A DNA stretch of 64,000 bases from an uncultured Eubacterium sp. (GCA_934316845.1 CAKRDZ010000014.1:11102-75101), one strand, 5' to 3'. Counted from the first letter of the stretch, positions 51,949-60,698 are shown. Numbers and translations: made by a program. Notes: generated by a model from the letters alone, not told the origin.

Positions 51949-52683
51949 ATGAAAAACACTAACATAAAAAAGACAATATATATTCTGCTAATTATATTAG
52001 GTTTGTTCATTGTTCAAACTTTTGCAAGCAAGTTAGGCGGTTTCATTGCTGATTTATTTCAATATGCAGTGATTGATAAAGATGGTGCATTTATGAGTAT
52101 TTCTGTGCATCACATTATTCAGATGATAGCCGCTTTAGTTCTTATTTTTGTTATCAGTAAGAAAAGCGGTTTAGAGTTTTGGTTAATGCCGAGGTTAAAT
52201 AGGAGCGGTATGCTATATACCACATTTTTTTCTATTGTTATTTTGATATATGCTCTTATTAGTTATGCCATTGGATATTCACTTAATACAATTGTGTCAT
52301 ATACATATGAGCTAAATATATCAAATGTTTTAGGGACATTAGCGTTTCAACTGTTTTTATCAGGAACATCAGAAGAAATTTTGTTTAGAGCACTTCCGAT
52401 TACTGTTCTTGGTGGAGTGATATGTAAAGATGATAAAAAAGGTTATGCATTTATTATTGTAATAGCCTCGGTACTATTTTCTGTTGCACATATCCAATGG
52501 ACATTGTTTCCCATTTCGTTATCTTTTTCATGGTTTCAGTTGATTTATGCATTTATATTAGGTATAGTGTATGGACTTACATATATGAAATCAGAAAGTG
52601 TTATTTACCCTATGATCATGCATGGATTGAGCAATTTTTTTATGGTTGGAATGGGGTATATATTTATGGCTGTGATGAGCTGA
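51949..52683 (+). CDS. CPBP-family intramembrane metalloprotease
   Basis: This 244-residue protein is strongly hydrophobic (about seven to eight helices) and carries the three CPBP/Abi motifs: SEEILFRALP (Glu-Glu and Arg), FSVAHIQW (His) and MIMHGLSNFF (His). Family members process peptides such as bacteriocins or give self-immunity. No bacteriocin gene is visible beside it. The frame has low GC like its neighbours. Confidence 0.85.
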   Translation: MKNTNIKKTIYILLIILGLFIVQTFASKLGGFIADLFQYAVIDKDGAFMSISVHHIIQMIAALVLIFVISKKSGLEFWLMPRLNRSGMLYTTFFSIVILIYALISYAIGYSLNTIVSYTYELNISNVLGTLAFQLFLSGTSEEILFRALPITVLGGVICKDDKKGYAFIIVIASVLFSVAHIQWTLFPISLSFSWFQLIYAFILGIVYGLTYMKSESVIYPMIMHGLSNFFMVGMGYIFMAVMS

Positions 52684-52700
52684 TACATAGTTAAGAACAC

Positions 52701-52717
52701 GCTCAAATTCTAGTTGG
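52701..52717 (+). repeat. 17-base motif after a cassette gene, copy 2
   Basis: GCTCAAATTCTAGTTGG begins 18 bases after the CPBP stop codon. See 50194. A 10-codon frame with a good GGAGGTGA site follows at 52756 but is probably a truncated gene start. I see nothing else in 52718-52850. Confidence 0.4.
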
Positions 52718-52863
52718 CAAAGCCTGTTGACATGAATTTATGGAGGTGACAAAAAATGATGATGTTTTTACGTTTAAGAAATATCTAAATACATAGGACT
52801 ATATTAAATAGTTTTGTGTATGGACAAAACACGAAAAAAATATTTAATAAAGGAGATTTTGTA

Positions 52864-53517
52864 ATGATATTTCAGGATAATGTAATGAAAGAGTACTTAA
52901 AAAATGTTTATTTTATAACGGGAACGCCTTGTGGAGGAAAAACAACCCTTTCACATGCATTGGCGCAGAAGTATGGATTTGAATTATTTGATATTGATGA
53001 GAGATTCGAGGAACACAAAAAAATATCAGATCCATTATTTCAACCTGCTATGAATACTTGTTTTAAAAGTGCAGATGAATTTTTTGGAAGAACGGTGGAA
53101 GAATATAAGAACTGGCTGTTGAAGAATACTCGTGAGCAGTTGGAATTTGTTCTTCTTGATCTAATTCGCCTGTCAGAAAATAAGAAAGTTTTGTGTGACT
53201 GTCATCTTACCGTTGCTCAGGCACTTGCTTTTTCAGAACCGGCGAGAGTTGTTTTTCTTATAAAAGATCCATCTAATCTTGTTGATGAATATGGTAACAG
53301 ACCGGATCATCAGGGATTCTTTCAGTATTTGAATTCGTCAACGGATATAGAAAAAGCGAAGCAGACGGTAAATACTACTTTATATGAACTGAATGCAGAT
53401 CGTATAGAGGAGATTAAGAGAAGTCCGTTCTTTTGGATTGAGAGAACGACGGATAGTACCGTTGAGGATACAGTAGCCTGTGTTGAAAAACATTTTTGTT
53501 TGCAGGTTAATTCTTGA
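52864..53517 (+). CDS. P-loop kinase-like protein (shikimate/gluconate kinase fold)
   Basis: The 217-residue frame has Walker A FITGTPCGGKTTLSHAL at residues 17-33 and a substrate-strand FELFDIDERFEEH. The rest resembles uncharacterised AAA_33/shikimate-kinase-like proteins. The substrate is unknown. The start is ATG 52864 with AAAGGAG; the upstream ATG at 52816 is unsupported. The next promoter begins at 53514, inside its last codon. Confidence 0.7.
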   Translation: MIFQDNVMKEYLKNVYFITGTPCGGKTTLSHALAQKYGFELFDIDERFEEHKKISDPLFQPAMNTCFKSADEFFGRTVEEYKNWLLKNTREQLEFVLLDLIRLSENKKVLCDCHLTVAQALAFSEPARVVFLIKDPSNLVDEYGNRPDHQGFFQYLNSSTDIEKAKQTVNTTLYELNADRIEEIKRSPFFWIERTTDSTVEDTVACVEKHFCLQVNS

Positions 53518-53557
53518 CAAATTACCTGGTTTCGTTTATCATAACAGGTGTTATGAT
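53514..53557 (+). promoter_or_regulatory. Promoter and palindromic operator of tetR copy A
   Basis: TTGACA at 53514-53519, a 17-base spacer and TATCAT at 53537-53542. The perfect palindrome ATCATAACA-GG-TGTTATGAT (53538-53557) covers the -10 and the start codon. The same arrangement occurs at 56870. It is very likely the TetR protein's own operator. Confidence 0.8.
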
Positions 53558-53786
53558 GAAGAATAAAAAAGAAACCATGGAAAAAATTAAACAGGCAGCC
53601 TTGGAAGAATTCTATGAGAAAGAATATGCCAAGGCGAGCCTTAGAACAATCTGCAGCCGGGCTGGTGTTACGACGGGAGCGATGTATTTTTCTTTTGAAA
53701 ACAAAGAAGCATTGTTTCGTGCTATATTGGAACCGCTTGTGCAAAGTTACGAGGACATACTGGCAAGGTGTATGCAGATGGATTAA
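53553..53786 (+). pseudogene. TetR-family regulator, copy A, internally deleted
   Basis: The first 75 residues are a normal TetR DNA-binding domain (ASLRTICSRAGVTTGAMYFSFENKEALF). Compared with copy B at 56909, about 350 bases are missing between the helix after the HTH and the final EHLKELHSR codons. The junction at 53780-53786 yields an early stop. DNA binding may persist but the ligand and dimer domain is lost, so it is probably non-functional. Confidence 0.85.
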
Positions 53787-53882
53787 TAGAGCATTTAAAA
53801 GAACTTCACAGCCGTTAGTTGTGGAGTTTTTTTAATAACATAACATTTTATAACAAACGTTACGATGGAAAGGATGAATAGC

Positions 53883-54737
53883 ATGAAAGAGAAAGTAAAT
53901 GTGACAGGGGTGCCGGAAACGATGATTCAGACCCTGTATGCGCGCGCAAAGGAATCTGGGAAGGAAAATGCAAAGATTCACGATGACATGGCAGCAGAGA
54001 TGGTGTCCAGACTGGATTATGATTTTTCGAAAGCCGATCAGGATATGGCAATGAACTATGGCGTGATCGCCCGGACGATCGTGTTAGATGAAATGGTGGA
54101 GAAGTATTTGAGCGGACATCCGAACACGATTGTAGTAAATATTGCAAGTGGACTGGATACAAGATGTTACCGGATGCAGGAAAAATATGTACGCTGGTAC
54201 AATGTCGATCTGCCGGAAACAATGAAGATCCGTGAAAAATTTTTGACGGAAAACGGACCGGTTTACCAGATCGCCAAATCGGCAATGGATGCATCGTATA
54301 CCAATGAGATGGAATACGGCGGCGAAAATGTACTGGTTATCATCGAGGGACTTTCCATGTATCTGAGTGAGGCCGATGTGCTACAGATGATGTCTATTAT
54401 CGAGAAAACGTTCCAAAATGTGACGGTAATGATTGAGACGATGTCTCCGTTTGTCGTAAAGCATATAAAAGAAAAATCCATCGAGGGAAGCCATGCGAAA
54501 TTTACATGGGGTGTTAAAAATGGAAAAAATTTACAGAGACTTGTTCCTGCCTTTACTTATAAAGGGGAGGTCAGTCTCGTAGAAGGTATGAAAAAGATGA
54601 TTCCGATATATTGTGGTAAGGAGGGATCCAGCGAAGCTGGGAGGATTCCTTATTACGCAGGCAGACGCCCACGAACGAAGTTCGACTTTAAATGCGTCTG
54701 CTCTACGAAAACTAAACAAGTCGAACTCCGTATATGA
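53883..54737 (+). pseudogene. Class I SAM-dependent methyltransferase, copy A, 3' end replaced
   Basis: This matches the leucine carboxyl methyltransferase/TcmP-type O-methyltransferases. Residues 1-242 are intact, with SAM-binding VVNIASGLDTRCYR near residue 85 and the VDLPETM acidic loop. After KMIPIY the frame runs into the 92-nt structured repeat (54611 onward), and the last 40 residues are translated repeat and unrelated sequence. Copy B at 57570 shows the native ending (VIGKIPAV...KIIVLER). Missing the end strand, activity is doubtful. Confidence 0.8.
54611..54702 (+). repeat. 92-nt structured repeat, copy 2
   Basis: This is a gap-free homologue of 47455-47546. Stems are TCCAGC-GAA-GCTGGG and GCAGACGC (54661-54668) with GCGTCTGC (54694-54701). 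A further 9-bp pairing, GTTCGACTT (54680-54688) with AAGTCGAAC (54718-54726), extends the structure on this copy only. It interrupts the methyltransferase gene. Confidence 0.75.
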
Positions 54738-54786
54738 TATTATCGTATACAGGAATATATGTTGTTTAGTATATCAATGGAAGTAA

Positions 54787-54835
54787 AATAACGGCATTGT
54801 ATGTTGTATAAGCGACATGCGATGCTGTTATTTTT
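54787..54835 (+). terminator. Terminator after methyltransferase copy A
   Basis: AATAACGGCAT pairs with ATGCTGTTATT, with an inner ATGT/ACAT stem, and is followed by TTTTT. Confidence 0.75.
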
Positions 54836-54877
54836 GTGGTTTGATGAAAGGGAAAGCTGTCTCTTTTTGTCTAAGCA

Positions 54878-54906
54878 TTGACAAAAAAGTTTGCAATATG
54901 TATTAT
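54878..54906 (+). promoter_or_regulatory. Promoter of the leucine-rich surface protein gene
   Basis: TTGACA at 54878-54883, a 17-base spacer and TATTAT at 54901-54906. The start codon follows at 54932. Confidence 0.8.
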
Positions 54907-54931
54907 AGAAAGAGAAGTGAAGGTGCGTAGA

Positions 54932-56152
54932 ATGAAGATGAGTTATAAAAAACTATGGATATTGCTTGTAGGAAGGGTTAAGAATATGGCGAAAGTTAGA
55001 TGGTTGCTTTTTGTTGTTTGCACACTAATATTTGTTTATGGAAATACGAAAGGTATTGCAGCACAGGATAACGTTAGGTGTGATTTTGATAAAAATGGGA
55101 CAATGACTGTGAGTGGAAAGGGTGTTTTGTATTGGTCTGCGATAGAAGAAAGTTCAGAGGATGAGGTGGGTTATGGTATTAAAAAAGTAATAATTCAAGA
55201 AGGCATAACTGAAATTTCAGATGGTTGCTTTTCAGGTGATTTTACAGATATGATTGAAATAAAACTTCCAAATTCCTTACAGAAAATTGGAAATCGTGCG
55301 TTTAGAGGTTGTGAACGGTTAGAGGAAGTAGAAGTGCCTTTAGGAGTGCTCGAAATTTCTAAGGAATGTTTTTCCGGCTGCAAGAGTTTAGAGAAAATCG
55401 TATTTAATAAGGAACTGGTTGCGATAAGAAAAGATGCGTTTAGAGGGTGTGAACGACTGAAAGAATTGATTGTGCCAAAGAAATTAAAGGTCTGGGAAAA
55501 TCCGATTAAAAAGTGTTCTGCACTGAAAAAAATTGTAAATTATTCGGCTAAGTTAATTAAGTTGGACACTTGTTACGGAAATAAAACATGGTATGTGAAA
55601 GGAAAGAAAGCAAGTAAATTGGCTTCAGGGAAGACAGCTATATCAAAAGGGAAAAAATTTAAGATTAGCTATCATTTATTGGGAGGAAAAAAAGAAGGAA
55701 ACTTGCCCTCCAGCTATCGATATGGAAGTTGCAAAAAATTAACGTTTTCTGCTAGGAAAGAGGGATATATTTTATTAGGGTGGTATAATCCTGCTGACAA
55801 AGAAAATTCGTATTATCAAACCAGTATTAGTCCTTCGTTAGCAAAAAATATTATATTGAAACCATTTTGGGTAAGGTATAAGGTGAAAAATGTAAAAAAG
55901 AATTCTGTTAGGATTTTTATTGATGATAGAAATGCGATTGTCCCTTTTGGCGTGTTTGATGTCCGATATTCTAAAACCAAGAATATGGCAAATGCAAAGT
56001 ATTTGCGAATAACAGATACTTTCAAAGTAATATGTAAATTGAAGAAAAATCAACGTTACTATTTTGAAGTTGCTTATGCAGAAAAAGAAGAAGATGATGA
56101 TGATTATGAATCTGTATGGGTGGGAAAGAGAAGCATCGTAATAAAAAAATGA
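54932..56152 (+). CDS. Secreted BspA-like leucine-rich repeat protein
   Basis: This 406-residue exported protein has a long signal segment (WLLFVVCTLIFVYGNTKGIAA at about residues 26-46). Residues 90-190 hold four LRR_5 repeats of the BspA type (SLQKIGNRAFRGCERLEEV, VLEISKECFSGCKSLEKI, VAIRKDAFRGCERLKEL). The C-terminal half has an Ig- or fibronectin-like region. BspA proteins bind host or bacterial surfaces. No sortase or choline-binding anchor is visible. It lies between the two copies of the tetR-methyltransferase cassette. Confidence 0.8.
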   Translation: MKMSYKKLWILLVGRVKNMAKVRWLLFVVCTLIFVYGNTKGIAAQDNVRCDFDKNGTMTVSGKGVLYWSAIEESSEDEVGYGIKKVIIQEGITEISDGCFSGDFTDMIEIKLPNSLQKIGNRAFRGCERLEEVEVPLGVLEISKECFSGCKSLEKIVFNKELVAIRKDAFRGCERLKELIVPKKLKVWENPIKKCSALKKIVNYSAKLIKLDTCYGNKTWYVKGKKASKLASGKTAISKGKKFKISYHLLGGKKEGNLPSSYRYGSCKKLTFSARKEGYILLGWYNPADKENSYYQTSISPSLAKNIILKPFWVRYKVKNVKKNSVRIFIDDRNAIVPFGVFDVRYSKTKNMANAKYLRITDTFKVICKLKKNQRYYFEVAYAEKEEDDDDYESVWVGKRSIVIKK

Positions 56153-56228
56153 AGTTAGGTGAAAAAGGGACACTTGTAGTTAGTAATAGAGATGGAATAA
56201 AAAAATGGTGAATATGAAATATTACAGA

Positions 56229-56294
56229 TGCACTGAACTTCTCTGCAATAAGAAATTCAAGGATGACAGTTACATTTTTGTCGTATTGTTCCAT
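56229..56294 (-). pseudogene. Possible 5' remnant of a reverse-strand gene
   Basis: On the minus strand GGAGGTGA precedes ATG 56294, and the frame begins MEQYDKNVTVILEFLIAEKFSA before losing any resemblance to a conserved protein. The opening is reminiscent of tyrosine recombinases, but too short to assign. The rest of 56153-56454 shows no gene. Confidence 0.3.
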
Positions 56295-56454
56295 GTGGAA
56301 TCACCTCCATAAATTTGATGATTCCATTATCAGGGATAAGGTGGATTTTATCCACATCTTTTATTGAACAATGCCTTGATTTATGCTATATTAGGCAAAA
56401 GATGAGGATAAAAATATCCTGCGGATAATGCGGCTTATCCTTATATGAAGATAA

Positions 56455-56709
56455 GCAGCCGAACAATCCATTCGTCCTTTCTGTGTTGGAAAGAAAAACT
56501 GGGTTATGATTGATACTGTTGCAGGAGCCGAGGCAAGTGCAATGATTTACAGCATTGCTGAAACTGCGAAGGCGAATAACCTCAAGCCTTACAATTATTT
56601 CAAATATCTTCTGGAAGAAATCCCCCGACACATGGATGACCATGGTGTGGATTTCTGTGAAAATCTGCTTCCATGGTCAGACAAGCTGCCAGCGGAATGC
56701 AGAAAGTAA
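56455..56709 (+). mobile_element. IS66-family transposase C-terminal remnant
   Basis: The frame reads AAEQSIRPFCVGKKNW, then GAEASAMIYSIAETAKANNL and ends LLPWSDKLPAECRK, the last 80 residues of IS66 TnpC. The catalytic core upstream is gone and no inverted repeats are visible, so it is an inactive scar. Sequence between 56710 and 56869 holds nothing recognised. Confidence 0.85.
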
Positions 56710-56869
56710 CTTTAATGATATGCTGCTCTTTGGAGCGGTTGTTTATGTGGGTGTACCCACTATGGAGTGTTTACGAAAAGGAAATAGCACAGCTGGAATC
56801 CGCAGCGGATAAATCTCATGCGAAAATAATGGGACCGGATCTGCTTCGACGATTTGTGAAAAAGAAGCG

Positions 56870-56913
56870 TTGACAAACCGCCGAATATCATTTATCATAA
56901 CAGGTGTTATGAT
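56870..56913 (+). promoter_or_regulatory. Promoter and palindromic operator of tetR copy B
   Basis: TTGACA at 56870-56875, a 17-base spacer and TATCAT at 56893-56898. The perfect palindrome ATCATAACA-GG-TGTTATGAT is at 56894-56913. The spacer differs from copy A while the operator is identical, which argues the operator is under selection. Confidence 0.85.
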
Positions 56914-57505
56914 GAAGAATAAAAAAGAAACCATGGAAAAAATAAAACAGGCAGCTTTGGAAGAATTCTATGAGAAAGGATATGCCAAAGCAAGCCTTAG
57001 AACGATCTGCAGCCGGGCGGGCGTTACGACAGGAGCAATGTATTTTTCCTTTGAAAACAAAGAAGCGTTGTTCCGCGCGATATTAGAACCGCTGGTGCAA
57101 AGTTACGAGGACATACTGGCAAAGTGTATGCGGATGGAGATGGAAGAGGTGTCCGAAGGTCCGGATGTCGATGTGCTTATGATGCAGTTCATTTTAAAGC
57201 ATAAGAAAGAAGCGATAGTCATTATGGAGAAGGCGCAGGGAAGTTGTTATGAAGGCTTCCGGAACCGCATGGAACAGATGATGGAGCAGTCCTTTCTGGT
57301 GTATTATCAAAGTAAGCTGAAGACGCCGCCGGATCCGGGACTGCTTAAGATACTGGCAAGGCAGCGGTTAGACAGCTGTTTAGAGATTGTGAAAGAAGAT
57401 TATGATATGGAATACAGTTTGTATCTGGTAAAACAGATCGGCATATATGCCGCGGGGGGAACCGAAAAGTTAATAGAGCATTTAAAAGAACTTCACAGCA
57501 GGTAG
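56909..57505 (+). CDS. TetR-family transcriptional regulator, copy B (intact)
   Basis: This 198-residue regulator has an N-terminal HTH (KASLRTICSRAGVTTGAMYFSF at residues 30-51) and a complete helical ligand domain ending LIEHLKELHSR. The start ATG at 56909 (or the next codon at 56912) lies within the operator palindrome and only about 10 bases after the -10, so the message may be nearly leaderless and the protein should repress itself. Its likely target is the methyltransferase gene 64 bases downstream. Confidence 0.88.
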   Translation: MMKNKKETMEKIKQAALEEFYEKGYAKASLRTICSRAGVTTGAMYFSFENKEALFRAILEPLVQSYEDILAKCMRMEMEEVSEGPDVDVLMMQFILKHKKEAIVIMEKAQGSCYEGFRNRMEQMMEQSFLVYYQSKLKTPPDPGLLKILARQRLDSCLEIVKEDYDMEYSLYLVKQIGIYAAGGTEKLIEHLKELHSR

Positions 57506-57569
57506 TTGTGGAGTTTTTTTAATAACATAACATTTTATAACAAACGTTACGATGGAAAGGATGAATAGT

Positions 57570-58176
57570 ATGAAAGAGAAAGTAAATGTGACAGGGGTCC
57601 CGGAAACGATGATTCAGACCCTGTATGCGCGCGCAAAGGAATCCGGGAAGGAAAATGCGAAGATTCACGATGACATGGCAGCAGAGATGGTGTCCAGACT
57701 GGATTATGATTTTTCGAAAGCCGATCAGGATATGGCAATGAACTATGGCGTGATCGCCCGGACGATCGTGTTAGATGAAATGGTGGAGAAGTATTTGAGC
57801 GGACATCCGAACACGATTGTAGTAAATATTGCAAGTGGACTGGATACAAGATGTTACCGGATGCAGGAAAAATATGTACGCTGGTACAATGTCGATCTGC
57901 CGGAAACAATGAAGATCCGTGAAAAATTTTTGACAGAAAACGGACCGGTTTACCAGATTGCCAAATCGGCAATGGATGCATCGTATACCAATGAGATGGA
58001 ATACGGCGGCGAAAATGTACTGGGTATCATCGAGGGACTTTCCATGTATCTGAGTGAAGCCGAGGTGTTACAGATGATGTCTATTTATGAAAAAGATGAT
58101 TCCGATATACTGTGTGATCGGAAAGATTCCGGCAGTGCAGAATTTTTCCAATAAAATCATTGTGCTGGAGAGATAG
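57570..58176 (+). pseudogene. Class I SAM-dependent methyltransferase, copy B, internal deletion
   Basis: It is near-identical to copy A over residues 1-170. At about 58086 a 188-base stretch present in copy A (54399-54586) is missing, the join using a TAT microhomology. This shifts the frame, so translation stops at 58154, while the native last 29 codons (KKMIPIYCVIGKIPAV... KIIVLER, stop 58174-58176) survive out of frame. It is therefore a pseudogene whose 3' end shows what copy A lost. Confidence 0.85.
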
Positions 58177-58180
58177 AAAA

Positions 58181-58233
58181 GAAGGGGACGGAAAAAGGAT
58201 TTTTTCTGCCCCCCAATTTCTTCTTTTTTTTTT
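58181..58233 (+). terminator. Strong terminator after methyltransferase copy B
   Basis: GGGGACGGAAAAA (58184-58196) pairs with TTTTTCTGCCCC (58201-58212) with one mismatch, and a nine-base T run follows at 58224-58232. Confidence 0.85.
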
Positions 58234-58292
58234 CACATTTATATGTTAGAATGATAACAAAATTGAGTGATAGACAGAAAGGAAATGGAACG

Positions 58293-59399
58293 ATGAACAA
58301 AAAAACAGGAATTATCATAGGGGTATGTACAGTGGCAGCCGTTGCGGTCATTGCAGCATTGAGTGTATTCTTTTATAAGGAAAATAAATCCGGCAGCAGT
58401 GACAAAGCGGTGACCAATACAGATGAAGGTGACAATCTTGCGGATGGTCAGATTTTTGATTATGAGAAGGCAGGGTATATCTCGCTTGGTAAATACAAAG
58501 GCTTGTCTGTAGATGTAGAGCCGGAGGTCGATGACATTTATGGCGCGATGATGGATGATGCGACAGAGGATGAGGTTTCAAGTAAAGATGCCATAAAGAG
58601 CGGCGATGTCGTAAATATTGACTTTACCGGCAAAAAGGATGGAAGAAAACTCGATGGCACCAGTGCGGAGGATACGTATGTGTGGGTTGGCAAAGGAGAG
58701 TATATTGACGACTTTGAAAATGGTATCATTGGCATGAAAAAAGGAGAGAAAAAGACGGTAGACTGTACTTTCCCGAGTGATTATGATGAAGAAGATCTTG
58801 CAGGGCAGACGGTTCAATTTACGATAACAGTAAATGATGTCGTTAATGACACGATTGCCAAAAAAGTATCTGACAATAAATGTAAAAACGTGCAGGAATA
58901 CTACGACAAAGTCAAGCAAGAACAAAAAGAAGATAATATCAATAACAAAGGCGAACTGGTATGGGATTCCTTTAAGGAGACCTGCGAGGCAAAATCCGTG
59001 CCGGAAAACATGCTGGCACAGTCGAAAGAAGACGTAAATCTTATGTACACCAATTTTGCCGAGATGTCCGGCATGACGCTGGATGAACTTTTGGAAAGTT
59101 TTGGAATGGATGAAGATGGCGTTTCAGAAATCGCCGAAGATGGTGTAATCGATGTGATGATCGCCAAGAGTATTATGGCGAAAGAAAATCTCACAATGGA
59201 TGATACTACTTACAAAAACAAATTGTGGACGGCTCTCGGCTACGAAGACGGAGACGACGAAAAAAGTCTCTCGGATCTGGAAACAGAGTACAAAGAAAGC
59301 CAGGGAAGCCATCCGAAAAACGATATGATGATCGAAGTGGCAAAGGATTATATTGGAGATCAGGCGAAGGTATCCGATGGAGAGACGACGAATGAGTGA
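58293..59399 (+). CDS. Exported FKBP/trigger-factor-like peptidyl-prolyl isomerase
   Basis: This 368-residue protein has an N-terminal membrane segment (GIIIGVCTVAAVAVIAALSVFF) not followed by a lipobox, so it is anchored or secreted. Residues 85-190 resemble an FKBP domain with trigger-factor features (GDVVNIDFTGKKDG, GEYIDDFENGIIGMKKGEKKTV). The C-terminal 160 residues resemble the trigger-factor chaperone arms (VPENMLAQSKEDV). It probably helps fold exported proteins outside the membrane. ATG 58293 has AGGAAATGGAA ahead. It overlaps the next gene by eight bases. Confidence 0.82.
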   Translation: MNKKTGIIIGVCTVAAVAVIAALSVFFYKENKSGSSDKAVTNTDEGDNLADGQIFDYEKAGYISLGKYKGLSVDVEPEVDDIYGAMMDDATEDEVSSKDAIKSGDVVNIDFTGKKDGRKLDGTSAEDTYVWVGKGEYIDDFENGIIGMKKGEKKTVDCTFPSDYDEEDLAGQTVQFTITVNDVVNDTIAKKVSDNKCKNVQEYYDKVKQEQKEDNINNKGELVWDSFKETCEAKSVPENMLAQSKEDVNLMYTNFAEMSGMTLDELLESFGMDEDGVSEIAEDGVIDVMIAKSIMAKENLTMDDTTYKNKLWTALGYEDGDDEKSLSDLETEYKESQGSHPKNDMMIEVAKDYIGDQAKVSDGETTNE

Positions 59400-59970
59400 A
59401 AGTAAACAGATTGACTGCTTTATTTTTCAAAAGGAAGAGACGTACGAAGCGGCAAAGAAAGAAAAAATGGTCATTGACTCGATTCGAAAGAAATATGATG
59501 TAAAAAATAAACGCGTGGCGTTGAAAATCTATCAGAAGGCGGTAAAGGACAATTCCTTTTCGACGGTGATCGGCTATTCTTTTTTGGAAGAATTGTACCA
59601 TAATATGGAGCAGGCAAAGGTACCGGTAAACGATCTGCCTCGCCTGCCATTGAAGGAAACGGCGGAAGAGCGTCCCGGGAAAGGATATTTGCCGGCGGCC
59701 TCAAAAGCAAAAGAAGAAAAATGGAAAATACTGTATCAGACACAGAAAACATTGAACAAAAAATGCAAGATCGTGATTGCAATGCTCGTTATTCTCATTG
59801 CGGCATTGTTTGTCATTGAGTATAAAAGTCAGGATTCCATTTTTACCTATAAGCAGAAAACAGAGCAGGAACTGATTGACAAGTACGAAACATGGGAAGA
59901 AGAATTGCAGGAACGTGAAAATGCTTTGAATGGAGGGAATACAAATGGAACAGAAGATCTTGGTCGTTGA
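59392..59970 (+). CDS. Uncharacterised single-span membrane protein
   Basis: This 192-residue protein is not recognised. Residues 1-130 are hydrophilic and charged, residues 136-153 form one membrane helix (IVIAMLVILIAALFVIEY), and the last 40 residues are Glu-rich and probably coiled-coil. It starts inside the end of the FKBP-like gene (8-base overlap) and its own end overlaps the response regulator gene by 26 bases, so the three are coupled. By position it could act in the signalling path of that regulator in place of a histidine kinase, but that is a guess. Confidence 0.7.
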   Translation: MSESKQIDCFIFQKEETYEAAKKEKMVIDSIRKKYDVKNKRVALKIYQKAVKDNSFSTVIGYSFLEELYHNMEQAKVPVNDLPRLPLKETAEERPGKGYLPAASKAKEEKWKILYQTQKTLNKKCKIVIAMLVILIAALFVIEYKSQDSIFTYKQKTEQELIDKYETWEEELQERENALNGGNTNGTEDLGR

Positions 59971-60616
59971 CGACGAACAAAGAATGCGGAAACTGGTAAA
60001 AGATTTTTTAGTCAGAGAAAATTTTACGGTGCTGGAAGCCGCGGATGGCGAAGAAGCTGTGGACGTATTTCTGGCAGAAAAAAATATCGATCTGATCATT
60101 TTGGATGTCATGATGCCGAAAATGGATGGATGGCAGGTGTGCCGTGAGATCCGGCAGTATTCGAAAGTGCCGATCATCATGCTGACAGCCAGGGGGGCAG
60201 AAAACGATGAACTTAGAGGGTTCGAACTTGGGGTGGACGAGTATATCTCCAAACCGTTCAGCCCGAAAATACTGGTGGCAAGAGTACAGGCAATCTTACG
60301 CCGTGCCAATGCCTCCTCCGAAGATGTATTGGAATACGGCGGCATAGAATTGAACCGCAGTGCTCACGAAGTAGTGATCGATGGTGAGAAGATCGATCTC
60401 AGTTTCAAGGAATTTGAACTGCTTGCTTACTTTATGGAAAATAAAGATATTGCGTTGTCGCGTGAGCGCATCTTAAATCATGTGTGGGATTACGATTATT
60501 TTGGGGATGCCAGAACTATTGACACCCATGTAAAAAAACTGCGCAATAAAATGGGCGAAAAATGCGGCAAATACATCAAAACCATTTGGGGAATGGGGTA
60601 CAAATTTGAAGTGTAA
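59945..60616 (+). CDS. OmpR/PhoB-family response regulator
   Basis: This 223-residue regulator has a receiver domain with acidic pocket VDDEQRM, phospho-acceptor Asp in LIILDVMMPK (residue 52) and Lys in ISKPFSPK, then a winged-helix DNA-binding domain (ELLAYFMENKDIALSRERIL, DTHVKKLRNKM). The start is ATG 59945 behind GGAGGG. No histidine kinase gene follows; after a terminator the next gene is a large surface protein, which could be its target. Confidence 0.93.
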   Translation: MEQKILVVDDEQRMRKLVKDFLVRENFTVLEAADGEEAVDVFLAEKNIDLIILDVMMPKMDGWQVCREIRQYSKVPIIMLTARGAENDELRGFELGVDEYISKPFSPKILVARVQAILRRANASSEDVLEYGGIELNRSAHEVVIDGEKIDLSFKEFELLAYFMENKDIALSRERILNHVWDYDYFGDARTIDTHVKKLRNKMGEKCGKYIKTIWGMGYKFEV

Positions 60617-60647
60617 AAAAACAATATAACACTTTTGTGTCATGTGC

Positions 60648-60698
60648 GAAAAGAGAAAGTATGGTATCATTTACTTGGTACATATTTTCTCTTTTTTT
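60648..60698 (+). terminator. Terminator after the response regulator
   Basis: AAAAGAGAAAGTATG (60648-60662) pairs with CATATTTTCTCTTT (60681-60694) with one mismatch, followed by T residues. Confidence 0.8.
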
